Source of the DNA: Planktophila grossartii
GTDB lineage: Bacteria > Actinomycetota > Actinomycetes > Nanopelagicales > Nanopelagicaceae
Assembly (NCBI GenBank): GCA_965234365.1
Contig: OZ248345.1
Coordinates: forward strand, 1,240,001-1,304,000
Length of the DNA stretch: 64,000 nt
Reading direction: 5' to 3'
The notes under the pieces were generated by a model. That model had not been told where the DNA came from and did no database searches. It was given only the letters and a program-made list of their open reading frames with translations. Position numbers and translations under genes: made by a program. How positions within the stretch are numbered: the first letter of the stretch is position 1; every line of letters begins with the position of its first letter. This document shows positions 44,495-52,613 of this stretch, piece by piece.

Positions 44495-45145
44495 ATGGAA
44501 ATCAATACGCCTGCAGTCATTGGACCGGGTGAATTTTTCCCAGTAGTCGGCGTCGGCCCCCATGAAAAACCGTGGCCTACTGGTCCTCAATACGATCCCG
44601 AACTTCTCGAAAATGGAGATCGTCGAAATGTGTTGGATCACTACAGATATTGGACCGTTGAAGCGATAGTCGCTGACCTCAATACAAAACGCCACAAATT
44701 GCAGATTGCGATTGAGAATTGGCAGCATGATTTAAATATCGGTTCAATCGTTCGTACAGCTAATGCATTTAACGCGTCGTATGTACATATCGTCGGCAAA
44801 CGTGACTGGAATAAGCGTGGTGCAATGGTTACCGATCGATATCTCACCGTATTGCATCACCCAACCATCGCTGACTTCGCTCAGTGGTGTGCAGAAAATG
44901 AAACTCCCATTATTGGTATTGATAACGTGCCCGGATCAAAACATCTTGAAGGTGCAGAACTTCCTGAGAAATGCGTACTTCTCTTTGGCCAAGAGGGCGC
45001 AGGAATGTCTGACGAAGGCATCGCAATCTGCCAAGTCCTCTATGCGATTGAACAGTACGGTTCAACGAGATCTATGAATGCTTCAGCAGCTGGTGCTATT
45101 GCGATGTATCACTGGGCTTTGCAGCACTTGCCTCGAGCAAAGTAA
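44495..45145 (+). CDS. SpoU/TrmH-family RNA 2'-O-methyltransferase
   Basis: It uses SAM to methylate a ribose 2'-OH in tRNA or rRNA; the exact target is unknown. The 216-residue SPOUT protein has the motif 1 region 'DLNIGSIVRTANAFNASYVHIVG', motif 2 'CVLLFGQEGAGMSDE' and motif 3 'QYGSTRSMNASAAGAIAMYHW', the trefoil-knot SAM site. The N-terminal 70 residues contain a substrate-binding extension. Its 3' end overlaps the convergent membrane-protein gene by 50 bp, the longest overlap in the window. Confidence 0.88.
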   Translation: MEINTPAVIGPGEFFPVVGVGPHEKPWPTGPQYDPELLENGDRRNVLDHYRYWTVEAIVADLNTKRHKLQIAIENWQHDLNIGSIVRTANAFNASYVHIVGKRDWNKRGAMVTDRYLTVLHHPTIADFAQWCAENETPIIGIDNVPGSKHLEGAELPEKCVLLFGQEGAGMSDEGIAICQVLYAIEQYGSTRSMNASAAGAIAMYHWALQHLPRAK

Positions 45146-46133
45146 ATATCAGCACTGCTGCAACCGCGGCTGGTAGAAGCCACCATGAATTCGAATCGAG
45201 TGAGTGGGTTGCAGCTAAAGCAAGAACTATCGCCGCGGCTACACGCCAATCATCTCCAACGATGAAGTCATACCAAAAGTAGATGAAGCCGCCAGAGATC
45301 CGAACAAACGTGGGAGCCGTCTTGTTGGGTAGGGAGATGAGTTGGGATCTTGGTGGGCTAACGCGGTAACCCTTCACTATTCGTGCCTTTAAAATTTCAA
45401 TCAGAAGAAAACAGAGTGCAGCCACAGACGGAATGATTACCAGAAGGGATAAATCGTGATGTGGCCAATTGGCTCCAGCTCCTTCTGCTCCCCAGAAAAT
45501 TCCAAATGAGGTGAGAAGAACTCCGACAATGAACTTCATTGAATTCTCTGGAACTCTTGATAGCGGTTTATGAATAACAAATCCGGCAATGGTTACGAGA
45601 ACGACTGAACTTAGCGCGGCCCAAAGAGCGATAGAGAAAGCCTGCGGATTAGAACCCTTTTGAATCACTCCGAAGGTAACGACAATAAAGGCAACTTCAA
45701 GTCCTTCGAGAAGTACGCCTTTAAAGGACAGCATGAAGGCATACCAATCGGTTACGACGAAGTGTGAGACTCTCGCCGCTTTCTCTGCTGCTTGAACTTC
45801 TTCACGGAATATTTTCTCTTCATCATGCAATGCTTTGAAACCGCTTGCACGCAAGATGGCCTTACGGAGCCATTGCATTCCGAAAATCAGAAGTAACCCA
45901 CCTACTGCTAATTGGAGAATGCTTTCAGGTAGCTTCTCGATACTTGGCCCAAGAGTGAAGATGAGCGCTGTAAGAAGTATGAGCGCCGCGATTACGCCCT
46001 GGGAAGCTGATCTCCAGTTACGTGAAGTGCCTGCGGCAAGAACGATGGTGACCGCCTCGACCGCTTCAACGGTGCAAGCGAGAAATACCGAGATAAAGAG
46101 CGCAAAATCAGCACCCGAGAGAGTCTGAAGCAT
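45096..46133 (-). CDS. COG4280-type multi-pass membrane protein with two FTR1-like acidic motifs
   Basis: The 345-residue protein has about eight helices. Two related helices carry E-x-x-E motifs: 'TVEAVEAVTIVLAAG' (E23, E26) in the first and 'LEGLEVAFIVVTFG' (E143, E146) in the fourth or fifth. The FTR1 iron permease has the similar 'REGLEA' in its first and fourth helices, so a metal-ion transporter is plausible; this is inference. Its stop lies inside the SpoU gene and its start abuts the TPR gene. Confidence 0.65.
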   Translation of the reverse strand: MLQTLSGADFALFISVFLACTVEAVEAVTIVLAAGTSRNWRSASQGVIAALILLTALIFTLGPSIEKLPESILQLAVGGLLLIFGMQWLRKAILRASGFKALHDEEKIFREEVQAAEKAARVSHFVVTDWYAFMLSFKGVLLEGLEVAFIVVTFGVIQKGSNPQAFSIALWAALSSVVLVTIAGFVIHKPLSRVPENSMKFIVGVLLTSFGIFWGAEGAGANWPHHDLSLLVIIPSVAALCFLLIEILKARIVKGYRVSPPRSQLISLPNKTAPTFVRISGGFIYFWYDFIVGDDWRVAAAIVLALAATHSLDSNSWWLLPAAVAAVLIFTLLEASAAKPSDTSQ

Positions 46134-47096
46134 CTAGTCGTTAAGCGTTACATCTGCTTCAGAAAGAGGTTCTTCGGCAAGAGCTTCGCGAACAGAAGTT
46201 AAACGGCGCTCCACTTCTGCAGCTTCATCCATACGTCCGAGCTGGCGCATAACGGCAACCATTCGATCTTCAATATCAAGGATAAATTCAAAGTCTTTCG
46301 GCTCATCTTCAGCAACGATCTGAAGCACACCATCGAGCGTTGAGAGTCCATCTTCGAGTTTGCCTAGGAGAATTTCTGCCTTGCCTAGCTCAAAGAGAGC
46401 AAAAGTTTCGCGACGATGATCGTGTGCAGTTTCAAAGACATCGATTGATTTTTGCGCAGCTTCGAAAGCCTTCTCACCATCTCCGAGTTCGACATAACAT
46501 GAGGCCATCTTCTGATCGCAACGAGCTACATGGATAACTTCTTTTTCAAGTTTAAACATTTTGCGCGCTTCTTGGAAGCAGATAATTGCTTCTGCATAAT
46601 TCTTTAGTTCGCGCTGAGCACAACCGATGAGATGCATATCGTTTGCTGCGCCGATATTGTTTCCATCAACGAGATGTTCTTGCGAACATTCGTACATAGT
46701 CTCAATAACTTTTTCATAATTCTTAGATGCGTACCACCACTCACCGAGTGTGCAGGCAAGTTCGAGAGCGATTGGAGATTTGTTCTCACGCAAAATTGAA
46801 ACTGCTTTGCTCATCGCAGTTGCAGCTTCATCCATGCGCTTGAGTTGATTGAGGTTGTAACCAATCGCGGAATACGCTTGTGCTAAACCTTCACTCGGTG
46901 CAGCAGCACCTAACTCAGAGAAGATATCTCGTGCAGTTTCAGCGAGCGCCAACGCTTCGTCATATTGACCGCGTGCAAATATGCGGGCAGATAATTCGTA
47001 ATACGTATTGGCGCGCTCTTCACCTTGAACCTCGGGGATTCGATCCCAGAGCATCTCTTCGGTTACTAACTCGTCCTGGCCTTCGTCATCGCTCAT
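46134..47096 (-). CDS. Tetratricopeptide-repeat protein
   Basis: The 320-residue soluble protein consists of TPR-like helix pairs from about residue 20 to 290, for example 'YDEALALAETARDIFSELG', 'MDEAATAMSKAVSILRENK' and 'YAEAIICFQEARKMFKLEK', with acidic ends. No enzymatic or DNA-binding domain is visible. It has a strong GGAGGAGG ribosome-binding site and runs directly into the membrane-protein gene, so the two may act together. Binding partner unknown. Confidence 0.8.
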   Translation of the reverse strand: MSDDEGQDELVTEEMLWDRIPEVQGEERANTYYELSARIFARGQYDEALALAETARDIFSELGAAAPSEGLAQAYSAIGYNLNQLKRMDEAATAMSKAVSILRENKSPIALELACTLGEWWYASKNYEKVIETMYECSQEHLVDGNNIGAANDMHLIGCAQRELKNYAEAIICFQEARKMFKLEKEVIHVARCDQKMASCYVELGDGEKAFEAAQKSIDVFETAHDHRRETFALFELGKAEILLGKLEDGLSTLDGVLQIVAEDEPKDFEFILDIEDRMVAVMRQLGRMDEAAEVERRLTSVREALAEEPLSEADVTLND

Positions 47097-47220
47097 CTAA
47101 AGACCTCCTCCTGCTTGCCCTGTTCTAGGGCTCGAGATTCCTGCACTTTAGACCTAACGCCGCCTGTCTCGCCGTTATTTCAACTGGCTCGGGCGTAAAT
47201 TCTCAGTTAACCTTGCCTTC

Positions 47221-47237
47221 TTGCAAATCATTTGCAT
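47221..47237 (+). promoter_or_regulatory. Nur-type (Fur-family nickel regulator) operator
   Basis: TGCAAAT-C-ATTTGCA (47222-47236) is a perfect 7-1-7 palindrome. Read the other way it is TTGCAA-N5-TTGCAT, a near-exact match to the Streptomyces Nur consensus tTGCaa-N5-ttGCAA. It lies 21 bp before the ATG of the nickel/cobalt permease, so bound repressor would block transcription. The regulator gene is not in the window. Confidence 0.65.
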
Positions 47238-47257
47238 CTAGCCGGAGAGGGCTCTTC

Positions 47258-48445
47258 ATGAACGACGTTGTACGCGAAATCCCTCGCACCCCCCTCAAAG
47301 ACCGCCTCACGCCCGATGAGTGGCGCCGTATGGCTGCCATGTTCGGCTTTATTGCATTCCTCCATATCGCAGGCGCGCTTCTCATGTGGCGGGCTACATC
47401 CGGCAATTACGAACTCGCAGATGGCTCACTCTTTGGATGGGGCACAGCTGCCTTGGCCTACACACTCGGCATGCGCCATGCCTTCGATGCCGATCACATC
47501 AGCGCAATCGATAACACAACTCGTAAATTGATGTCGGAAGGAAAGCGCCCTCTTGCAGTTGGCTTCTTCTTCTCGCTCGGACATTCATCCGTTGTTGCAG
47601 CACTTGCAATTCTTTTGAACTTTGGAATCAAGGCGCTCGGTTCACAGCTCAAGGATGAAGATTCATCTCTTCACCATTACACAGGCCTTATTGGCACAAC
47701 GGTCTCCGGAACATTCTTGATGCTGATTGCAATTCTCAACTTAATCATTCTTGTATCAATTGTCGGCGTATTCCTTCAGATGCGTAAAGGTATGTATAAC
47801 GAGGAAGAGCTCGAGAAGCATCTTAACTCTCGCGGACTCTTGATGCGCTTCTTCGGACCTATTGCTCGTCGTATCGATGCAAGCTGGAAGATGTATCCAC
47901 TCGGTATTCTCTTCGGACTCGGATTCGATACAGCAACCGAAATCGGACTTCTTGTTCTTGCTGGATCTTCTGTGATTGCAGGACTTCCTTGGTGGGCAAT
48001 TATTTCTCTTCCACTCTTCTTTGCCGGCGGAATGAGTTTGCTCGACACCATCGATGGTTCATTTATGAATTTTGCATACGGCTGGGCATTCTCAAAGCCA
48101 GTGCGAAAGGTGTATTACAACATCATCATTACCGGGCTTTCAGTTGCAGTTGCGTTCTTCGTCGGTGGCCTCGAACTCTGCCAAGTATTTGCCAACCAGC
48201 TCAATCTCTCGGGTGGATTCTGGGATTACGCCCTCGCATTTAACTTGAATTCCGCTGGTTATTTCATCGTCGGAGCATTTGTAGTTGTCTGGTCAATCGC
48301 CCTTCTCTTATGGCGCTACGGCAAGATTGAAGAGCGTTGGCATAACACGGCTCACGCAGCTCAGATGGCACGCGGCGAAAATACCGACCATGCAGCAGCT
48401 GGGATCGACTTAGGTCCTATTAAGGATGGTTGGAAGATCGATTAA
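47258..48445 (+). CDS. NiCoT-family nickel/cobalt permease
   Basis: It imports Ni2+ and/or Co2+ across the membrane. The 395-residue protein has about eight helices and the signature 'RHAFDADHISAIDN' (HX4DH) in helix II, 'FFFSLGHSSVV', 'LGFDTATEIGLL' and 'GMSLLDTIDGSFM', all diagnostic for NixA/HoxN/NicT proteins. Metal preference cannot be read from the sequence. I start at 47258, which has a GGAGAGG ribosome-binding site; an in-frame codon at 47213 would place the operator inside the gene. It overlaps the convergent EamA gene by 26 bp. Confidence 0.93.
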   Translation: MNDVVREIPRTPLKDRLTPDEWRRMAAMFGFIAFLHIAGALLMWRATSGNYELADGSLFGWGTAALAYTLGMRHAFDADHISAIDNTTRKLMSEGKRPLAVGFFFSLGHSSVVAALAILLNFGIKALGSQLKDEDSSLHHYTGLIGTTVSGTFLMLIAILNLIILVSIVGVFLQMRKGMYNEEELEKHLNSRGLLMRFFGPIARRIDASWKMYPLGILFGLGFDTATEIGLLVLAGSSVIAGLPWWAIISLPLFFAGGMSLLDTIDGSFMNFAYGWAFSKPVRKVYYNIIITGLSVAVAFFVGGLELCQVFANQLNLSGGFWDYALAFNLNSAGYFIVGAFVVVWSIALLLWRYGKIEERWHNTAHAAQMARGENTDHAAAGIDLGPIKDGWKID

Positions 48446-49343
48446 TTTTGATTCGTTCTTGAGCAATAGCTGCCCCTAATAGAACAATCAACGCTCCAAC
48501 CGGTTCATGCCACGTTATTTTCTCATTGAGAAAAATGAGACCTACAGCGACTGCCACAAGTGGGGTCAGATAAGTAACTGTGCTCGCAATGGCACTTCCT
48601 GCTTCTTCCATCACTTTGAAATTCCACAGATATGCAAACCCGCTTCCGAATACTCCAAGACCCAACATTCCAAGTACTGGTCCTGGTCGATATTCATCTT
48701 TTGCAATTCCATCAATGAGATACAGAGGTAAGAGAGTGATTGCTGCAAGAGTAAGTTGGAGTGAAACAACGGATTCCGATTTCAATTTATAGGGCATAAC
48801 AAACCGACGGGTATAAGGAAATGAGATTCCGTAACAGGAGACAGCCAACAAGAGAACGAGAATTGCCCAGAGAGGATTTTCTCCAAGACCATTCCAGACA
48901 CCGAGAACAGTAAGTACGCCTGCAAATCCGATTACCAAGCCGACTAATTGAAATGCCTTTGGCTTCTCTTCACGATTCACAAGAAGGATTGCAATGATTG
49001 TCATCAGCGGAGTAACTGCGTTGATGATTCCAGCAAGGATAGATGTCACTTCTGTTTCTGCGAGAGCAAACAAGATTCCAGGAATTACATTGAGAAGAAG
49101 TGCCACAACCCATATATGAAGTCGAACTTTGCGATCTTTGGGAAGCTCATAGCCACGCACACGAGCGACGATGAGCAGAGTTGCGGCACCGAGCGCACAG
49201 CGACCGAAGGCAACGCCAAATGGGGTAAGGAACTCAAGGCCTAGCTTGATAAATATGAAAGAACATCCCCACGCTAAACCGAGGGCGAGGTATGGGGCTA
49301 TCCAGCCTGAATTCTTCTTAGGTGAAGCTGAGGGCGAAGGCAC
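48420..49343 (-). CDS. EamA/DMT-family exporter
   Basis: The protein has ten hydrophobic helices in two five-helix EamA halves; typical segments are 'LALGLAWGCSFIFIKLGLEF' at the start and 'ASTVTYLTPLVAVAVGLIFLNEKI' in the second half. It is a drug/metabolite exporter of unknown substrate. I start at GTG 49343 (307 residues, 26-bp overlap with ctaE); an ATG at 49382 is also in frame but would overlap ctaE by 65 bp. It follows the oxidase genes on the same strand and converges with the nickel permease. Confidence 0.82.
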   Translation of the reverse strand: MPSPSASPKKNSGWIAPYLALGLAWGCSFIFIKLGLEFLTPFGVAFGRCALGAATLLIVARVRGYELPKDRKVRLHIWVVALLLNVIPGILFALAETEVTSILAGIINAVTPLMTIIAILLVNREEKPKAFQLVGLVIGFAGVLTVLGVWNGLGENPLWAILVLLLAVSCYGISFPYTRRFVMPYKLKSESVVSLQLTLAAITLLPLYLIDGIAKDEYRPGPVLGMLGLGVFGSGFAYLWNFKVMEEAGSAIASTVTYLTPLVAVAVGLIFLNEKITWHEPVGALIVLLGAAIAQERIKINRSSNHP

Positions 49344-49932
49344 CGAGTAATGATGACACAACCATCCAGTCCCACCAGACATTCACGATATCTACATGCC
49401 AATGATCTGCCTTGTAGATACCCATGCGTGATCGATTCCAGTTTCCGAGTGCAATAAATGCAGTGAGCAACAAGTGAACTGTATTCATCACTGCAAACAA
49501 GTACCAGCAAGATGCGTATGCACCGCTATAGAAGGTAAATGGAACTGCCCCAAATTGTTGTACCTGTAGAACAATTGCGACAATCGATGCAATAAATGCT
49601 ACGAGGCCGAAAGTTTTGAGACCGCCTTGATTACCTTGTCTAACATTTCGAAGGGCAAGGAAATGTGCGGCCAATCCAACCGCTGCAACAGCAGTAATCT
49701 TCCACGCTCCAGAACTTGAAACCGCAGTTACTGCTGGGCTCTCTTCTGTCGCTGCAGGAAGCCACATATCGTTGACATTCTGCGCTTTAAGATAGAAGTA
49801 GGTGAAGAGCATGCTAAGCGCAAATGCAACGTCAGCAACAATGAGAAGGATTACTCCAAGACGATTGCGGCTGCCGACGACATCAGGATGTTCGTGATGT
49901 GGGTTGGCGTGTGCGTGTGTATCGACGCTCAT
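49318..49932 (-). CDS. ctaE: Cytochrome c oxidase subunit III (divergent)
   Basis: The 204-residue protein has five helices and an N-terminal His-rich segment ('THAHANPHHEHPD'). 'SRNRLGVILLIVADVAFALSMLFTYFYLK' and the end 'HWHVDIVNVWWDWMVVSS' align with the start and end of subunit III, but the usual 'FVD..W' signature is altered. Two helices typical of seven-helix subunit III are missing. It shares one base with ctaD (TAATG), so it is translationally coupled. Confidence 0.88.
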   Translation of the reverse strand: MSVDTHAHANPHHEHPDVVGSRNRLGVILLIVADVAFALSMLFTYFYLKAQNVNDMWLPAATEESPAVTAVSSSGAWKITAVAAVGLAAHFLALRNVRQGNQGGLKTFGLVAFIASIVAIVLQVQQFGAVPFTFYSGAYASCWYLFAVMNTVHLLLTAFIALGNWNRSRMGIYKADHWHVDIVNVWWDWMVVSSLLGAFALSFT

Positions 49933-51806
49933 TAGTTCTTCCTTCCATATCCGTATACATCTTCTGTAACAACGGGCAACGTTTCAAAGTTTTCCAATGG
50001 AACAGGATTTGGAACCGTCCATTCGAGGGACTTTGCCTGCCATGGATTCATCGGTGCTTTTACTCCACTGCGCCAAGATCCGATGACAGCTGCAAGCAAT
50101 ACCAACATTCCGGTCATGATTGTTGCTGCACCAATCGATGTAACAAGGTTGCCCTTATTGAAGATTGCTGCGTATGCCTCGACGCGACGTGGCTGCCCTT
50201 GTAGACCTACGAGGAACATCCCAATAAACGCCACGTTAAAGCCAATTTGCACGAGCCAGAATGAGATCCAGGAAAGCTTCTTATCCAGCATTCTGCCTGT
50301 CATCTTTGGGAACCAATACACGAGTGCAGCAAGAGCACCAGTGAGACCTGCGCCCATGAGTGTGTAATGGAAGTGCGCCGTCACATACATGGATCCGTGA
50401 AGGAATGCATCGGCTGGAACATCAGAGAGATAGATTCCTGTAACTCCACCGATCATGAAATTCCACAGAAGCGCGAAGATTGACATTGTTGGAACTGTCA
50501 TCCATAGACGACCTCTCCACAAAGTACCAATCAAAACAAGGAAGAGCATGCCTGTCGGAATCGAGATCAACTCAGTGGTCAACATAAACGGTGCGTTGAG
50601 AAGTGGTGCCCAACCAGAGATATACATATGGTGAGCCCATACAAGAACAGAGAGTCCGCAGATTCCTGCAATACCCATCACAGCCACGTTAAAACTAAAG
50701 AGTGGGCGACGAGTAAATACCGGCGCCATCTCCATAAGTGCTGCCACTGCAGGAATAAGAATGACGTAGACCTCAGGGTGTCCCATGATCCAGAAGAGGT
50801 TTTCATAAAGCCAACCACTACCGCCACGGGCCGTGTCGTAGAAGGAGGTGCCGAGCGCACGGTCCATTCCTGACATCACTTGTGAAAGGAAGAAGACTGG
50901 GAATGCTGGTAGCGCTAGTGCCACTGATGCAACAACACCATAGATAAATATCGGGGTGCGGTTCCAAGTCATACCCTTTGCGCGCATCCGAACAACGGTG
51001 GTTGTAATATTTGCACCAGCTACCATTGTTGAGAGCGCAAAGATGCAGATAAACATGATGTAACCGTTCATCCCCAGTGGAGCTTGTCCTGCCAGTGGGT
51101 TATATGCAGACCAACCAGTTGAGATGCCGCCGATAAATTGACCCCAGATAAGTGGGATAGCTGCGGCAACGATGAGCCAGAAGCTGAGCGCATTAAGGCG
51201 CGGGAAGGCCATATCCCGAGCACCAATCATGATTGGCATGATGTAGTTTCCAAATGGCCCCGTCACCATAATGATGGTTCCAACAATCATGATGATTCCA
51301 TGAGTTCCCACGATTGAGTTATACGCCTGGGGATGGATCCATCCGCCTTCAGGAGTGCCAAGGTTTGCGCGGATAAGCATTGCGAGAATTCCGCCAATAC
51401 CAAAGATCACCATTGTGATTACTAAGTATTGAATGCCCACAACTTTGTGATCTGTTGTGTAGCGGAAGTAACGCTTTGTGCCCATATCTTTTCCAGCGAG
51501 AAACATGTTCTCATCATGTGAAAGATCTTTACCCATGACCCAGCGAAACGGCGCAACAAGTGCGCCGATGCCGGCCATAAACCCAACAAACCAACCGATC
51601 ATTGAGAGCAGAGTGATCTTATCTTCACGCGTAAATAGCGGCGCGCTCTCTGAATCAGCTGGAAGAAGTGCGAGCGATAAACGCCAGACGATGATGGCAG
51701 TAAGCGCACCAACTGCGAAGGCAGTAAATACATTAAGGTGGCGAATAATTCCAACTTTAGGTGCATCACCGGATGTTGGTGTTGGTCGTTCCATCATCGT
51801 TGTCAT
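49932..51806 (-). CDS. ctaD: Cytochrome c oxidase subunit I lacking the K-pathway lysine
   Basis: This is the catalytic heme-copper subunit. With the ATG at 51806 (TAATG overlap with ctaC) it has 624 residues; an in-frame start at 51833 also exists. Two extra N-terminal helices (about 24-47, 66-88) precede the core. Heme and copper ligands are present: H169 ('GTHGII'), H343 with E345 and Y347 ('GHPEVY'), H392/H393 ('WAHHMY') and 'TAHFHY'. D-pathway 'GARDMAFPRLN' is present. By ungapped spacing from Y347, the K-pathway positions read M358 for S299, L421 for K362, while T359 is kept (T418). Confidence 0.94.
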   Translation of the reverse strand: MTTMMERPTPTSGDAPKVGIIRHLNVFTAFAVGALTAIIVWRLSLALLPADSESAPLFTREDKITLLSMIGWFVGFMAGIGALVAPFRWVMGKDLSHDENMFLAGKDMGTKRYFRYTTDHKVVGIQYLVITMVIFGIGGILAMLIRANLGTPEGGWIHPQAYNSIVGTHGIIMIVGTIIMVTGPFGNYIMPIMIGARDMAFPRLNALSFWLIVAAAIPLIWGQFIGGISTGWSAYNPLAGQAPLGMNGYIMFICIFALSTMVAGANITTTVVRMRAKGMTWNRTPIFIYGVVASVALALPAFPVFFLSQVMSGMDRALGTSFYDTARGGSGWLYENLFWIMGHPEVYVILIPAVAALMEMAPVFTRRPLFSFNVAVMGIAGICGLSVLVWAHHMYISGWAPLLNAPFMLTTELISIPTGMLFLVLIGTLWRGRLWMTVPTMSIFALLWNFMIGGVTGIYLSDVPADAFLHGSMYVTAHFHYTLMGAGLTGALAALVYWFPKMTGRMLDKKLSWISFWLVQIGFNVAFIGMFLVGLQGQPRRVEAYAAIFNKGNLVTSIGAATIMTGMLVLLAAVIGSWRSGVKAPMNPWQAKSLEWTVPNPVPLENFETLPVVTEDVYGYGRKN

Positions 51807-52609
51807 TATGCCGCCGCCTTTTCTTCTACCCATGTCGTCTTGCCAGTATCAGGCTGGCTGGCAAGCCATGCTTCGTAATCTGCCTTACTTTCGACAATCA
51901 CTTTATTTTGCATATAAGCATGCAGAAGTCCGCAGAGCTCAGCACATCGAATATCAAAGGTGCCTATCTTGTTCGGCGTAACTGATGTCTCTGTGAACTG
52001 ACCAGGATTGGCATCGATTTTCACGCCAAGCTGTACCAACCAGAAAGAGTGCTTTACATCCTTACTTGTTACATGGAAGACAACCGGTTGATCAACTGGA
52101 AGGTGAAGTACTTCGCTTCGAACTCCAGCGGATCCTGGATAGTCATAATTCCAAGCCCACTGCTGTCCGACTACATTGATGTGAATTGCTTTTGCATCCA
52201 AGAGTCGTGCATCATCTTTCTGGAGTGCAATTAATCCAACAACAAGTGCAAAGAGGCACATCAGAGCTGAAACGACTATCCAGAGCGCAATGGCGCGAGG
52301 AGAGTTCCTGATTGCGTGTTCTGATTCAGGAGGTGGGTTATCGCCATAGTGGCGCTTACCCATGAGGGCACCAATTGCAATCGCTGCGGCGAAGGCGGCC
52401 ACTGGGGATGCTGCCCAAGTGAAAATACGCATTAAATTAATGACGTTCTCCATCGTCTCAGATGCTGGCGCACCCATAGCTCGTACTTGGACTTCAGTTC
52501 CGACATATCCAATGAATGCAGTGAGGATTACCCAAAGGACTGCATGACGTTTTACATCTTTTCGCTTCCACCACTGTCCTGTGAAGTATGGAGTATTAGT
52601 ATCTGGCAT
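51806..52609 (-). CDS. ctaC: Cytochrome c oxidase subunit II with CuA site
   Basis: This subunit accepts electrons from cytochrome c or a cupredoxin through CuA. The 267-residue protein has three hydrophobic segments (about 22-43, 62-84, 103-130), one more than usual, and no signal peptide. The electron-entry 'GQQWAWNYDYPG' and full CuA ligand set, 'KHSFW' and 'CAELCGLLHAYM', are present. No cytochrome c domain is fused. It follows the cupredoxin gene by 4 bp and overlaps ctaD. Confidence 0.94.
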   Translation of the reverse strand: MPDTNTPYFTGQWWKRKDVKRHAVLWVILTAFIGYVGTEVQVRAMGAPASETMENVINLMRIFTWAASPVAAFAAAIAIGALMGKRHYGDNPPPESEHAIRNSPRAIALWIVVSALMCLFALVVGLIALQKDDARLLDAKAIHINVVGQQWAWNYDYPGSAGVRSEVLHLPVDQPVVFHVTSKDVKHSFWLVQLGVKIDANPGQFTETSVTPNKIGTFDIRCAELCGLLHAYMQNKVIVESKADYEAWLASQPDTGKTTWVEEKAAA

Positions 52610-52613
52610 CTTT

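Noticed and set aside
47097..47257. Cobalamin or NiCo riboswitch before the nickel/cobalt permease
   Set aside because: No conserved B12-box or NiCo-type helices are visible; the gap instead holds the Nur-like palindrome and a ribosome-binding site.
51807..51833. Start of ctaD at 51833
   Set aside because: It would add nine residues overlapping ctaC by 28 bp; the ATG at 51806 forms the TAATG junction used by the neighbouring ctaD-ctaE pair.
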